This document shows, in pieces, positions 54,912 to 64,000 of a stretch of 64,000 nucleotides of DNA (within the stretch, counting starts at the first letter, position 1; every line of letters begins with the position of its first letter). The translations under genes and the position numbers were made by a program. The notes under the pieces are model-generated. The model was given only the letters and a program-made list of their open reading frames with translations, was not told the origin of the DNA and searched no databases. Source of the stretch: Gigaspora rosea (Eukaryota; Glomeromycota; Glomeromycetes; Diversisporales; Gigasporaceae); assembly GCA_003550325.1 (NCBI GenBank), contig QKWP01000048.1, forward strand, positions 349,476 to 413,475. The letters are read 5' to 3'.

Positions 54912-56289
54912 TCGACCGGTATTGGGTGAAGTATGTCTTTGATTTTCCTGTCCCATGCTTTTGTCAGGTCTCACATGTCTTGACGTATTTACGTATATCA
55001 CTATATATTTGAGGCCAGTAGTAATAATCCCAGATTTTATGGAACATGACCTGTGTTTCAAAATGGGTACCCGTCGGGTGATCATATGACAGGGTCAGTA
55101 TAGGGTTGTGTTCCCTTCCTGTAGTACTTTTAATAGTGCTCCACCTTTCTTATATAGATTCCTGTGCTTCGTTTGAAATACTCGACTTTTTCTTTCTAAC
55201 CGTTTTCTGTCTGGGCGGTCGAAGTGTTGTAGATACTGCTGGTACCATAAATAGTCGTTTAGAGCTGCATATTGCTGTAGGTCCATTGCTAATAACCTTG
55301 TATGGGTCTTTTTAGGTTCAACAATTTTGCCAGGACACCGACAACCTGGTCTGAATTGAATTTTTATATCAGATTTGGGGATGGCTTATTCGTAGGTGTA
55401 ACTTTGGTTGTCTTCACAGAGTGTAGTTCTTTTACTACACCCTGGTTAGTTTTTAATTTCGTATTATTTTTTTATTTTTTATTCGTGGTATGATACTAAA
55501 GTCTTGTTCTTTCTTTTTTGCTCTTTCTTCTAGCTCAGTGGCCCTTTCTTTTATTCAGGGTAGATCAAGTCTTTTTCTGCTTTTTCGATCATTCTGATCT
55601 CGTTTATTAACCTCCTCTTATTCATCTTTTTCAATGCCAATTCTACTTGAATGGCAGTATCCAGCCTTATGGGTATCTTCATGGGTACTTTTTCTGGCTC
55701 TTCTCTTAAATATGCGACGTATGTGGGGATACACTATGATATTCATCCAGTGCTTTCTTTAAGTCTTATCTGGCATGAGATATGGATATATCCTTAATTG
55801 TTACCGTCCTTTCTTCTTTCTTTTAGTTTTCTTTTTAAAGCGTATACTTCATTACTGTAGGCACAGTCGAATGATCGAGTTTTTCCTTTCTATCTTTCGA
55901 TTCCGATATAAATATCTTTGTGTCGATCAGATGAACACTATTATGTGTCTCCTAGATTATGGTTCGATTCTTTTTGCTAAATAAGGCCCCTCTACTCGCC
56001 CTATTTCGTCCTGACCAACTTCTCTCTATTGTCAGATCCATTATACAAGAGTTTGAAAATATTTTAATTAATTTAAAATTTTTTTTTTTTACTAATACTA
56101 AATCTTTCTAATTATTTACAGTTCTTGGTCACATGATTTAATGGGCGAGTACCCATAACCATACAACCAAGTGCAGGTTAGTGTATCTCATATTAATGTT
56201 TTTTTTTTTATATTTTATTGTTCTTGACTCTGTTTCCTTACACACTGTTGTAGGTCTCCCAATCAGTGTGCTCATTGAAGGGTTTAGCC

Positions 56290-57199
56290 TAGAGATGGGC
56301 AAAATGCAGCATTTTAAAAAATTTCATGCAAATACAGCATTCATGCAGCATGCAAGCATTAATGCAACATGCATCTATACAAAAAAATTTTTTTTATTAT
56401 TAAAATTTTGTTAATCTGAGTTTATAGAATTTTATCAATAAAATTCTATAAACTCTTATTCAAAAATTTTACTAATTAATTCTAACTTAATGCACTAAGG
56501 GAAGTGCAGTAAATTACGTAATTAGGGTTTAATAGGTCCTGACCCCCCTAGTGATAGGACTATTGACCAATCAAATTTTAGTATATTTAAAAAAAATTCA
56601 AAAACGTCTTTGACCTGAAAATAAGTTACCCCATAATCGACAAAAGTCGCTACATAGTAAAGTCTAAATTTTACTAAGCAAATCGAATAAAATCGATTAA
56701 GTAACCTTATTCAGCAGATCAAAATACACTTATTACAAAATTTTCATAAGTATTGGAGAAGTTTTTATTAATCGACTTTTGATTTTTACGTTTGACGGAA
56801 AAATAAAATTTCTTAAAAAAATATATTTGACGAACACTTCAATATTATTGGCTATTTAGACTATATATATATATAGGACGTGATAGATGGCGGACCCCCC
56901 CTAGGAAACTATGTGATTTACTGCACTTCCCTAAGTAAACATGTTTAGCACCTAAAAATATATTAAATCAGCAGAATTGTTTTTATTTTACTTGACATTT
57001 GGAAAAAAGATGCTTAAATTTGAATTTTTTGATGGAGCACTAGCCTTAGATTAGATTTTATCTTAAGTGCACTTTATATATGATTTGTCAGATGAAATTT
57101 GTTATGGGCAAAATGCAGCATTTTAAAAAATTTCATGCAGCATGCAGCATTCATGCAAATGCATGCAGCCATGCAATCATGTGAAAGTGACCATCTCTA
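56290..57199. mobile_element. hAT-like element with ATGCAGC motifs, inside the LTR fossil
   Basis: Ends TAGAGATGG and CCATCTCTA, with 8-bp flanks GTTTAGCC (56282-56289) and GTTGATCC (57200-57207; 6 of 8 match). Both arms hold GCAAAATGCAGCATTTTAAA and many ATGCAGCAT/GCATGCA copies. A PIF/Harbinger-like MITE is nested at 56499-56931. Confidence 0.8.
56499..56931. mobile_element. PIF/Harbinger-like MITE
   Basis: Ends GGGAAGTGCAGTAAAT and ATTTACTGCACTTCCC, with TAA on both sides (56496-56498, 56932-56934), the 3-bp duplication usual for PIF/Harbinger. The interior holds half of the palindromic unit of 15520-17241 (GTCGCTACATAGTAAAGT, AAATCGATTAAGTAACC). Confidence 0.85.
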
Positions 57200-57459
57200 G
57201 TTGATCCTATTCCTCAGGGTCGACGACCATGTGGAAGCTCAAGCTATTGTCAATACTGGAATCCCACTAGGTTTGATTCCAGGTGAAGGAAGTATCTTCC
57301 ATTCCAGGGTGTTATAGTTAATTTCTTTTTCGAATCCTAGTCCTGTAATCGAATCTTCCCACTGTGGTAGGTCAATGAGGTAGACTTCGTCTACATCCAT
57401 AGGCTGTGGCTTATAAGTATATTGGGAGGCGGAACTTTATAGTACCCTACTCGCCCTGT

Positions 57460-57849
57460 TCAGGTTACTCCACACCATAATTTGTAAGCCAACTGCTGCA
57501 GTAGCTCTTCTCGGTACCGGTCTTGTTCCATTTGTGAATTGGTGAGTTCCCATTCAAACTCTTGGCTTAAGTACCCAGAGTCGTTTATTTTGTTTTCTCT
57601 ATCAAGGTCTAGTAGTAACTCTTCTTCCTCATCATACCATCCGCCGGAGTCTTCTTCAGTCCAGTCAGATAGTTCATCATTAGAGCTATCAGAGGAAGAA
57701 TTTTCGGGCATAGTGTAAAAGGCTTCTATTTCTTGAGCTGCACTAAGAACACCTTTCTTCGGAGTGTTTCCTGAGGAACATTTCTGGTTGTCATTTTCAA
57801 TCACTTGGGCGGGTACAGTAATAGCACACTCTTCTTCCCAGTTCTCCAT
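57460..57849 (-). other. Acidic segment between RNase H and integrase of the LTR fossil
   Basis: A 129-codon open frame is very rich in Glu, Asp and Ser (SSSDSSNDELSDWTEEDSGG). It matches no domain I know. It could be a linker of the polyprotein or an extra coding region. Confidence 0.45.
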
Positions 57850-57899
57850 ATCTGCTGCTTTTTGGTAGAAGCTTAAATTTTTTCTTTGATGCTTTCTAT

Positions 57900-59850
57900 A
57901 GATTCTTCAGCTACCATACATGATATAGCATCGGCATTGTGGTGCTTCCTTCCAGCTCGGTGAACGATTGTAAAATTATAAGATTGCAACTACAAAATCC
58001 ATCAGGCTCGACGTCCTTTAGGCACAGTAGTAGAAGCCACTTTAACGCAGCGTGGTCAGTTACAATAATAAAGTGTTTATACTCAAGATAGTGGTAGAAA
58101 TGTTCGACACCCTTTATTACAGCATAGCATTCTAACTCAGTAGCAGCATAATTACGCTCGGCCTGAGTAAGACTTTTACTGGTATAGGCTATGGCGTATT
58201 TCTTCTTGTCATCACCTTTTTGTGCCAATATGGCCCTGAGCCCTACTCCGGAAGCATCAGTATGTAAGTAAAAAGTTTTGGAGTAGTCAAGGTATCTCAA
58301 CACAGGGGCAGTAATAAATGAGTTTTTAGTTTTTAAAAGATTTTTTTCTGGCCTTCCTTCCATTTATATTTAACATCCTTTTCTAGAAGTTGATGCAGGG
58401 CCTTGGCAGTGGTTGAAATCCCAGAATAAAGTGCCTATAGTAGAAGGCTAGACCATAAACCCTCTGAGTTGCCGGAGGTTGGTTGGAGTGGGAAAATTTT
58501 TAACTTTTTCGACCTTAGATAGGTCCGGCTCAATCCCATTACTTCTGACCACGTGCCCTTGGAACTGGATATTAGGCTTAAGAGCTCACATTTTTCTGGT
58601 CTAGTTTTAAACCCGCGGCTTTAATTTTGGCAAAGACCTTCTCAATATGGTCTACATGGTCCCGGTACGTTTGAGAGAATATAATAATATCATCCAAATA
58701 TACTGATACGAATTGGTCCAAGAATTCGTGAAGTATATGGTTCATAGTCTATTAAAAAGTGGCCGGGCGTTGCATAGCCCAAACGGCATTACTTTAAAAG
58801 CATAGACCCCTTGTTTAGTGACAAAGGCGGTCTTTTTTTGGTCTTTAGGTATAATACCAATCTGCTAGTAGCCACTGGTTAATTCAAGATTCGAGAACAC
58901 TTTGCTTTCCCAAATGTTTCCAGCAGGTCGTCGATACATGGAAGAGGGTACGCATCCTTTTTTGTTACAGCATTTAGTTTGCGGTAGTCCACACATAACT
59001 GCTGTTTTCCATTCTTTTTAGGAACAATTACCATGGGCGAAGTCCAGTAGCTTTTTAGCTTATATATGAGACCATTTTTTAAGTGCTGCTGTATTTCTTT
59101 ATTTAGGAATTCTTGTTCTTCTAGGGCAATACAGTAGGCAGCCTGCTTAATCAGCTTGGCATCTCCCTTATCAATCTTGTGCTGTACTTGAGCAGCATAG
59201 CCCAACTAATCTAACTCGATGAAAATAATTTCTTATACTTCCGTAAGATAAGTCTCACTTCTTCTTTTTGTTTTTTATCTAAAGAATCGACCTCTACTAA
59301 TTTTTCTATGGCTTCTCTAGGGGTTAGCTCTACTTGCTCGTCTTTTTCTGCGGTAGGTACTTTGTCAACGCCCATTAAATAGATGGCCGGACTACTGGGT
59401 CCTAGACCGGAGTTAGTATCTAAGTTGGTATCATCTCTTGCCTCGTCAGAGAGTAATAACTCTCTACTTCCTCGAGGTCTTCCTTTTCATAGTTGTTGAA
59501 GTAGTCATCATCATCATCATAGGTCTCTGGAAGGGTCATTGATAGGCACTCTTTCGCTTGATAGATGGGTGCTTCAATATTTTTACCTAGGTATCTTAAA
59601 AATATCTTCCCTTCGTTAAAGTGGAGTCTGGCTCGGACTTTTTGAAACCAGTCCATCTCTAACAGCAATACTTCTTCCAGATTTTTGAGCATCTGGAAGT
59701 TGGTAGGTACCATTATGTCCCTAATTGCTAGTTTAACACCTGGTATTTTCCCTAAGGCCCTTTCTTTAGTTCTATTGGTAATAACTACCACCGTATTTGA
59801 CGGCTCAGTAATTTTGAGACCTAAGTTATCTGCCAATTTTTTAAAATACT
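57900..59850 (-). pseudogene. Protease-RT-RNase H region of the Ty3/gypsy fossil
   Basis: 59420-59836 fits an aspartic-protease region by position and content. An RT block WTSPMVIVPKKNGKQQLCVD lies at about 58990-59050. The Ty3-type RNase H block FYLHTDASGVGLRAILAQKG lies at about 58220-58290, followed by YAIAYTSKSL and TDHAALKWLL. Together these copy RNA to DNA and degrade the template. Fossil, broken. Confidence 0.85.
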
Positions 59851-60299
59851 GACCGTGGCCCCAGTATCTAATATGGCTAATATAGGATTATTTTTTATCC
59901 TAATATAACATTTGGTTGCGGTGGTTCAGGTACTGGGGGTTGGTTTGGCTAAATTGGTTTCTTCTGACGTCGTTTTAAAGGGGCACCGGAGGGCTTGGGA
60001 CAAATTCTGCTTTTGCTTAGGAACTTGGAGCAACTGACCGTAAGTGGCATTGGGCCACTGATTTAATAAATCTTCTGCTATATTATAGGGTAGCATCAAA
60101 TTTACCACAAAGGGTCCTCTTCTACGCCTTGGTCGATTATTAGCTCCCGGTAGCAGAGGTGTGATGAAAATGGGGTCACGATCACTTAGGTCGATTTTGC
60201 TGCAGAAGGCCTACTGAGCTTCTTGGCCTTGCTCCAGGACAACCCTCTTTCTTAGCCTATCATCCCAGTTATTTTCCTCCTCAGCCTATTTCGTCACTT

Positions 60300-61330
60300 G
60301 ACTGTATAAACTTCTTCCTTTGGTCCAGGAGAAATAATGTCATACATATTAAAAGGACAGTTTGGTGTGTATTTCAGTTGGGAGCAGTAGGGGTCCTTCC
60401 GTAGGTTCAATGGGGCTCAAGAGGGCAGTTTCAGGTGATATGACCTCGTCCTTCACAATTATTGCACTTAATTCCTCCTGGGGTCATGTGTGAGGGTTGG
60501 CGAGATCTTTGTGGAGGTTGGAGCAGGCTAATTTCCACTTCAGCAGCTAAACAGGTTGTTAATTTTTCATAATTAGTGGCCATTTGTTGTATCTTTTTAT
60601 TTAAATCATCAAGAAGTTGGTGGGTGGGTCCATTACTAGCACTTCTTTTCTTGTAATAATCACCTGCTTCTACTTTTCTGGCTGCATTTATGGCTTCATC
60701 TAAATTTTCTGGGTCACCTAGAAACATCAGTGCCTTAGTCAGTTCCTGGAGCCAACCCAGGAACATTCGAGCCACATATGCTGCTGGTAATTGATTGTCA
60801 GGGTCTACCCTTTCAACAGTTTTTTAAATTTGTAGACATATTTATTGGTCTTTTCGGCTTTACTCTGTACCAGAGTATTTAGCTCTACTTGCCATTGGTG
60901 TCTTCGCTCAGGCATAGTGAAATATTTCATGAGAAACTGGACAAAACTATTATTAAGATTTGCCTTGTTATCCCAAAAAAGTAGGTTTCTTTGTTATCAT
61001 TGTACCAGGTGGTGGCAATACCAGCTAAGTACCCTAAAGCAAACATTATTTTTTGGGCTGTGGTCCAATTATTGGCGGCAGTGGCCCTTTCGAATGCTTC
61101 GATCCATTCGACAGGGTCTTCGTCATTTTCTCCTTTAAAAGTCTTGACATAAACCCAATTATTTTCCCGTGCTGTGGGCGGTACATCATAGAGTATAGCT
61201 ACATTTTGAAACGCTTGAGCGATTTCTCTAAGTAAGTCCTGCATAGGGTTTCAATTTTCAGGCGCTTCCTCATTAGCTTGTGACCCATGCGGTGAAAGGG
61301 GTCTTTCTTCATTCATAGCTCCTTCTATTT
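60300..61330 (-). pseudogene. Gag region of the Ty3/gypsy fossil
   Basis: The capsid-like segment has the retrotransposon-gag pattern (VEWIEAFERATAANNW, FALGYLAGIATTWY) near 61020-61120. Downstream is a zinc-knuckle-like start CNNCEGRGHIT near 60435-60465. Gag would package the element RNA in cytoplasmic particles. Fossil, broken. Confidence 0.75.
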
Positions 61331-61448
61331 AAAAATTTCCAAGGTCAGACATCTTCTTTTAGTGGGACCTATAAACAGCTTGGTTGCTTAGGTTGTGTTT
61401 GTGATTGGTTGCAATTTGGAGGAGTCGAATCTCACAGTCACCACCAAA

Positions 61449-62597
61449 TGTGAGGGTGTGGAATGTTCCTGACAAATAATAATATCTATAACTAGCTACT
61501 TTTCTATCCTAGACTATTAATACTATTTATCCACAAGACTTAAATCCTAACGTGGCAGGCAGAAAAGAGGCAGTGATTGACTTGGTCCAAGAGTTAGGGC
61601 TTAAATTCTTGCTGCGGCAGTTCCGAAAGGAGATAAGTATTTCCTTTATATATTTCTGGTATTACTTTCTTTATTAAGGAGGCACTAATTAATATCTTTC
61701 TCTTTTCTTTAGGTTGAAATAGTTGATTTTAGTGTTGAACTTTGTTCACGGTGTCACAGGACAAGAGCAATCGGGTTGCCAATTGGAGTTACGTAATTTT
61801 CTAATACAGTTTGAGAGTGATCCCACATGTTGGCGGAATATGGGAATTAATTAGCAGGGTAGTTAATTGTATGATAAATAAGGTAATCAATGAGCTAATC
61901 AATACAGGTTTTATATAAATTGCTTTTGTCGATTACTAAGCCTTTATTCTTTTACTACTTTAGTTGACGAAATTGGGTTTTATGATATTCTCAAAGTTAC
62001 AATTAATACGAAAAGGATTTTTGGGTTACGAAAATGTGAAGGTTTCGAAAATAAGCTTATTTTAACTTGGGTTACTTTTAATAGAAAAATTCAAGGGAAA
62101 CAACTACTAACACTTCTACTCTTATTTTGAAGGTTATTCTTGAACTCCACACTTGAGTTAGCTTTATTTGAACGAAAAGAGGTCAGATATTTATACTTTT
62201 TACATTGCTGCATCTTTTACAATGTTGTTATGAATTTATCAAGTCCTAACTAGTTTTTCTAAACTAATGATATTTGATATCTTTGATATATCAAATATAT
62301 TTGATATATTTAATATATCTGATATATTTGATATATCTGATATATCTAATATATCTGATATATCTGATATATTTGAGATATTTGATATATTTACTATCTC
62401 AGATTGTCGAACCGGGTTTAGGGCAGGTAAGGGCGTATTATATCTTTAGGGGCTTATAGTATTATGTACTATACTCAAGGGGTCTTATACTTTAAACATT
62501 AATAAGGGTATAACGAAGAAAACTATATATATTTTGTACATAAAAAGAAGACTATAATAGATATTTCAAAGAGCCGAGTACCCTGACGCTTCTCACA
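61449..62597 (-). repeat. 5' LTR of the Ty3/gypsy fossil
   Basis: Same ends and length as the left LTR, with the same GATATATTTGATATA microsatellite (62270-62395). The right target-site copy ACGT is at 62598-62601, after CTTCTCACA. Confidence 0.92.
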
Positions 62598-62604
62598 ACG
62601 TGCC

Positions 62605-63475
62605 ATTTCATATGACGTGATATTATGTGCTACACTTTGCCCAATGTCCGTGCCATTTTTACCGTGCCATTCCGTAAAATGTTCCTGTATGTGCCACAAG
62701 ATCTGTGCCATTTCAAGCATTTCTGACACCAACCCGTACCACCACCCATACCACATTTCTTATTGGGAATGAATAGCCTCGTTGCTCATGTGGTCTACAT
62801 TCGGTTCATAGTATAACCTAGCTTTCTTTGATATCTGAGCTGTAAAGTCGAGCTATCAAATTACTCATATTCGACATCCGCGTTGTCCACCCGGGCTATC
62901 AATCACACCTATAACTCCAAATTACCCCAATACACTAAATACTTTTGCCCAGCAGTGGGTGAGTGAGCATCAACGACAAAGCTAGACTTGTGTCGAGCTA
63001 GCAGCAAAGACAATAAAGGGTCCGTTACTCCCCTCCTAAATAGTCATTTACTATGACTTTATAATTCCATCCCTTAATAAATACTTATCGTGCAATATAT
63101 CATACTTACAAAATCACCTATTGTCATCCCTTAATTAATCACCCATACTTATCAAACAATACAACATACTTACCAATCGTTTATAAACATCACTAAATCA
63201 ATTAAATTGATACTTACCTCATACTTATGAACCACCCATATGATACCATGGGCATATATCGTGATCTCGTGACAAATGGTGCCCTGTGACTTCTTTCCTA
63301 AAATCTTGATTCTTATTGAATATAGTAATCTTGTGATTTCATGAATCCTGCTTGGAATTTAATAGGGAAGTCATAACGATAAGGTTGATTAGTTATGTAG
63401 AACGTTCCTCGGTCCTGTAATTCCGAGCTCCATAGAATATCAGATAATTCAGAGAAAATTAATGGTCAAGTGATT
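62605..63475. other. Spacer right of the LTR element
   Basis: No gene. GTGCCATTT/GTGCCATTCC motifs at 62600-62720. 62800-63300 is less AT-rich, with CATACTTA repeats (63105-63230), but nothing recognisable. Confidence 0.4.
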
Positions 63476-63480
63476 AATAT

Positions 63481-63559
63481 TAGACCATGCAAAGTTAATT
63501 TTTTATTTGGTGTCAGATATTTTTTTCTTTAAAAAAAAAATTTAACTTTGCATGGCCTA
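63481..63559. mobile_element. 79-bp fold-back related to the MITE at 35019
   Basis: TAGACCATGCAAAGTTAA (63481) is mirrored by TTAACTTTGCATGGCCTA (to 63559). Sequence following it (TATCGGACCTATCGAGTAAT near 63617) matches the interior of 35019-35647 near 35482. Confidence 0.6.
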
Positions 63560-63732
63560 AATTTATTCCAAGGTCATGCAATTCGTTTGTATATCATAGG
63601 ATCAGAAAATTTTTTATCGGACCTATCGAGTAATTCCGGAAAATTAAGATCATTGGGTGGAGGATGGTTTTTATTTTTTGGGTTATTAAAATGGATAAAA
63701 GGCTTTTTTCTACAAATTCTTGTAAAAGGTAA

Positions 63733-64000
63733 CAGTGATGGTAAATGACCTGAAATATGACCCAAATGACCCGATTAAGTCATTTGTTATTTGGGTCATT
63801 CAGGTCATTTCAGGTCATTTACCATTACTTAATGACTTAGATCATTTGGAAATGACCTGGGTCATTTGGGAAAGGCCTTAGTCATTTGCAATCGGTGGGT
63901 CATTTAATGTTTTTGTATGATCGGATTTTATGCCTGGAGACCCAACCCAGTCAGATAATAGTGTTCCAAGTCATGACCCGGGTCAATGGCATATAGAGGC
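63733..64000. mobile_element. Start of a GGTCATTT-rich hAT-like element, cut by the window end
   Basis: CAGTGATGGTAAATGACC at 63733 opens a dense array of GGGTCATTT and AAATGACCTG motifs on both strands, similar in style to 12022-12641. GGTCATTTACCATTACT near 63808-63825 is its mirror. The true right end and target duplication are probably beyond 64000. Confidence 0.45.

Larger units (their letters stand above)
51800..55320 (-). pseudogene. Integrase region of the Ty3/gypsy fossil, split by insertions
   Basis: FYQIGVDIIGPLPITPG (about 54565-54610) is the usual start of the catalytic core. CRHGCPNYLLFDRESHFQN (about 52360-52420) is a later part of it. An HTH-rich N-terminal region is expected near 54950-55290 (YLWYQQYLQHFDRP). 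The two core parts are separated by about 2 kb of foreign AT-rich DNA with an assembly gap, and a hAT MITE (54640-54911) lies upstream. Confidence 0.75.
50244..62597 (-). mobile_element. Ty3/gypsy LTR retrotransposon, full-length fossil with nested insertions
   Basis: Two 1,149-bp LTRs (50244-51392 and 61449-62597), with TGTGAG...CTCACA ends and an ACGT target duplication, bound it. It is read on the minus strand, so the right LTR is the 5' one. Order gag, protease, RT, RNase H, integrase is that of Ty3/gypsy. Just inside the 5' LTR, TGGTGGTGACTGTGAG is a likely primer-binding site. By eye the LTRs differ at roughly 8-9% of sites, so it is fairly old. It is broken, with on the order of a dozen coding breaks, plus insertions at about 52500-54490, 54640-54911 and 56290-57199. 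Confidence 0.9.

Overview
This is a very AT-rich eukaryotic window, packed with transposable elements and almost without host genes. It looks like an arbuscular mycorrhizal fungus of the Rhizophagus/Glomeromycotina type. That is an inference from three things: a Tyr-kinase-like protein kinase of the expanded glomeromycete kind next to a Sel1-repeat fragment, an LRR (RI-like) gene remnant, and the mixture of tnp2/Plavaka-like, Tigger/pogo, hAT-like and RNase-H-bearing LINE elements. No species can be named from sequence alone. No tRNA, rRNA or CRISPR array was seen.

Layout. 1-2260: AT-rich spacer with a duplicated segment split by an LTR-like insert. 2262-5587: decayed tnp2/DUF4218-type DNA transposase with two recognisable introns. 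5600-7650: spacer and one MITE. 7650-14330: minus-strand LINE (ORF1 tail, endonuclease, RT, RNase H, CCHC end) split by a hAT-like element with an 8-bp target duplication. 14340-17241: degenerate minisatellite, then a 1.7-kb palindrome made of three smaller palindromes. 17250-21560: AT-rich degenerate repeat field with MITEs. 21827-26043: a whole Tigger/pogo transposon with TIRs and a decayed transposase, itself carrying a 1.13-kb TA-flanked insertion in the DDE domain. 26193-28569: further MITEs. 28517-29824: the one convincing host gene, a two-exon protein kinase (minus strand) whose DFG-type Asp reads Gly and whose C terminus comes from a MITE. 30352-30681: Sel1-repeat fragment. 32779-34320: TA-flanked palindromic element with a retroposed poly(A) insert. 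35019-36270: MITE end fused to an LRR pseudogene. 36456-39839: a fold-back element holding a solo LTR, a 1.5-kb TA-flanked element and two hAT-type MITEs. 41377-42295: hAT-like element with a second TIR element inside. 42304-48870: fold-back arms split by two same-site LINE insertions. 50244-62597: Ty3/gypsy LTR fossil with both LTRs, an ACGT target duplication, several nested elements and an assembly gap. 62600-64000: spacer, a small fold-back and the start of another GGTCA-rich element.

The main story is insertion history rather than a gene pathway. Exact target-site duplications (8 bp for hAT-like, TA for Tc1/mariner-pogo-like, TAA for PIF/Harbinger-like, 12-16 bp for LINE/SINE-like, 4 bp for LTR elements) let many elements be bounded to the base and ordered in time. 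All counts and alignments were made by eye.
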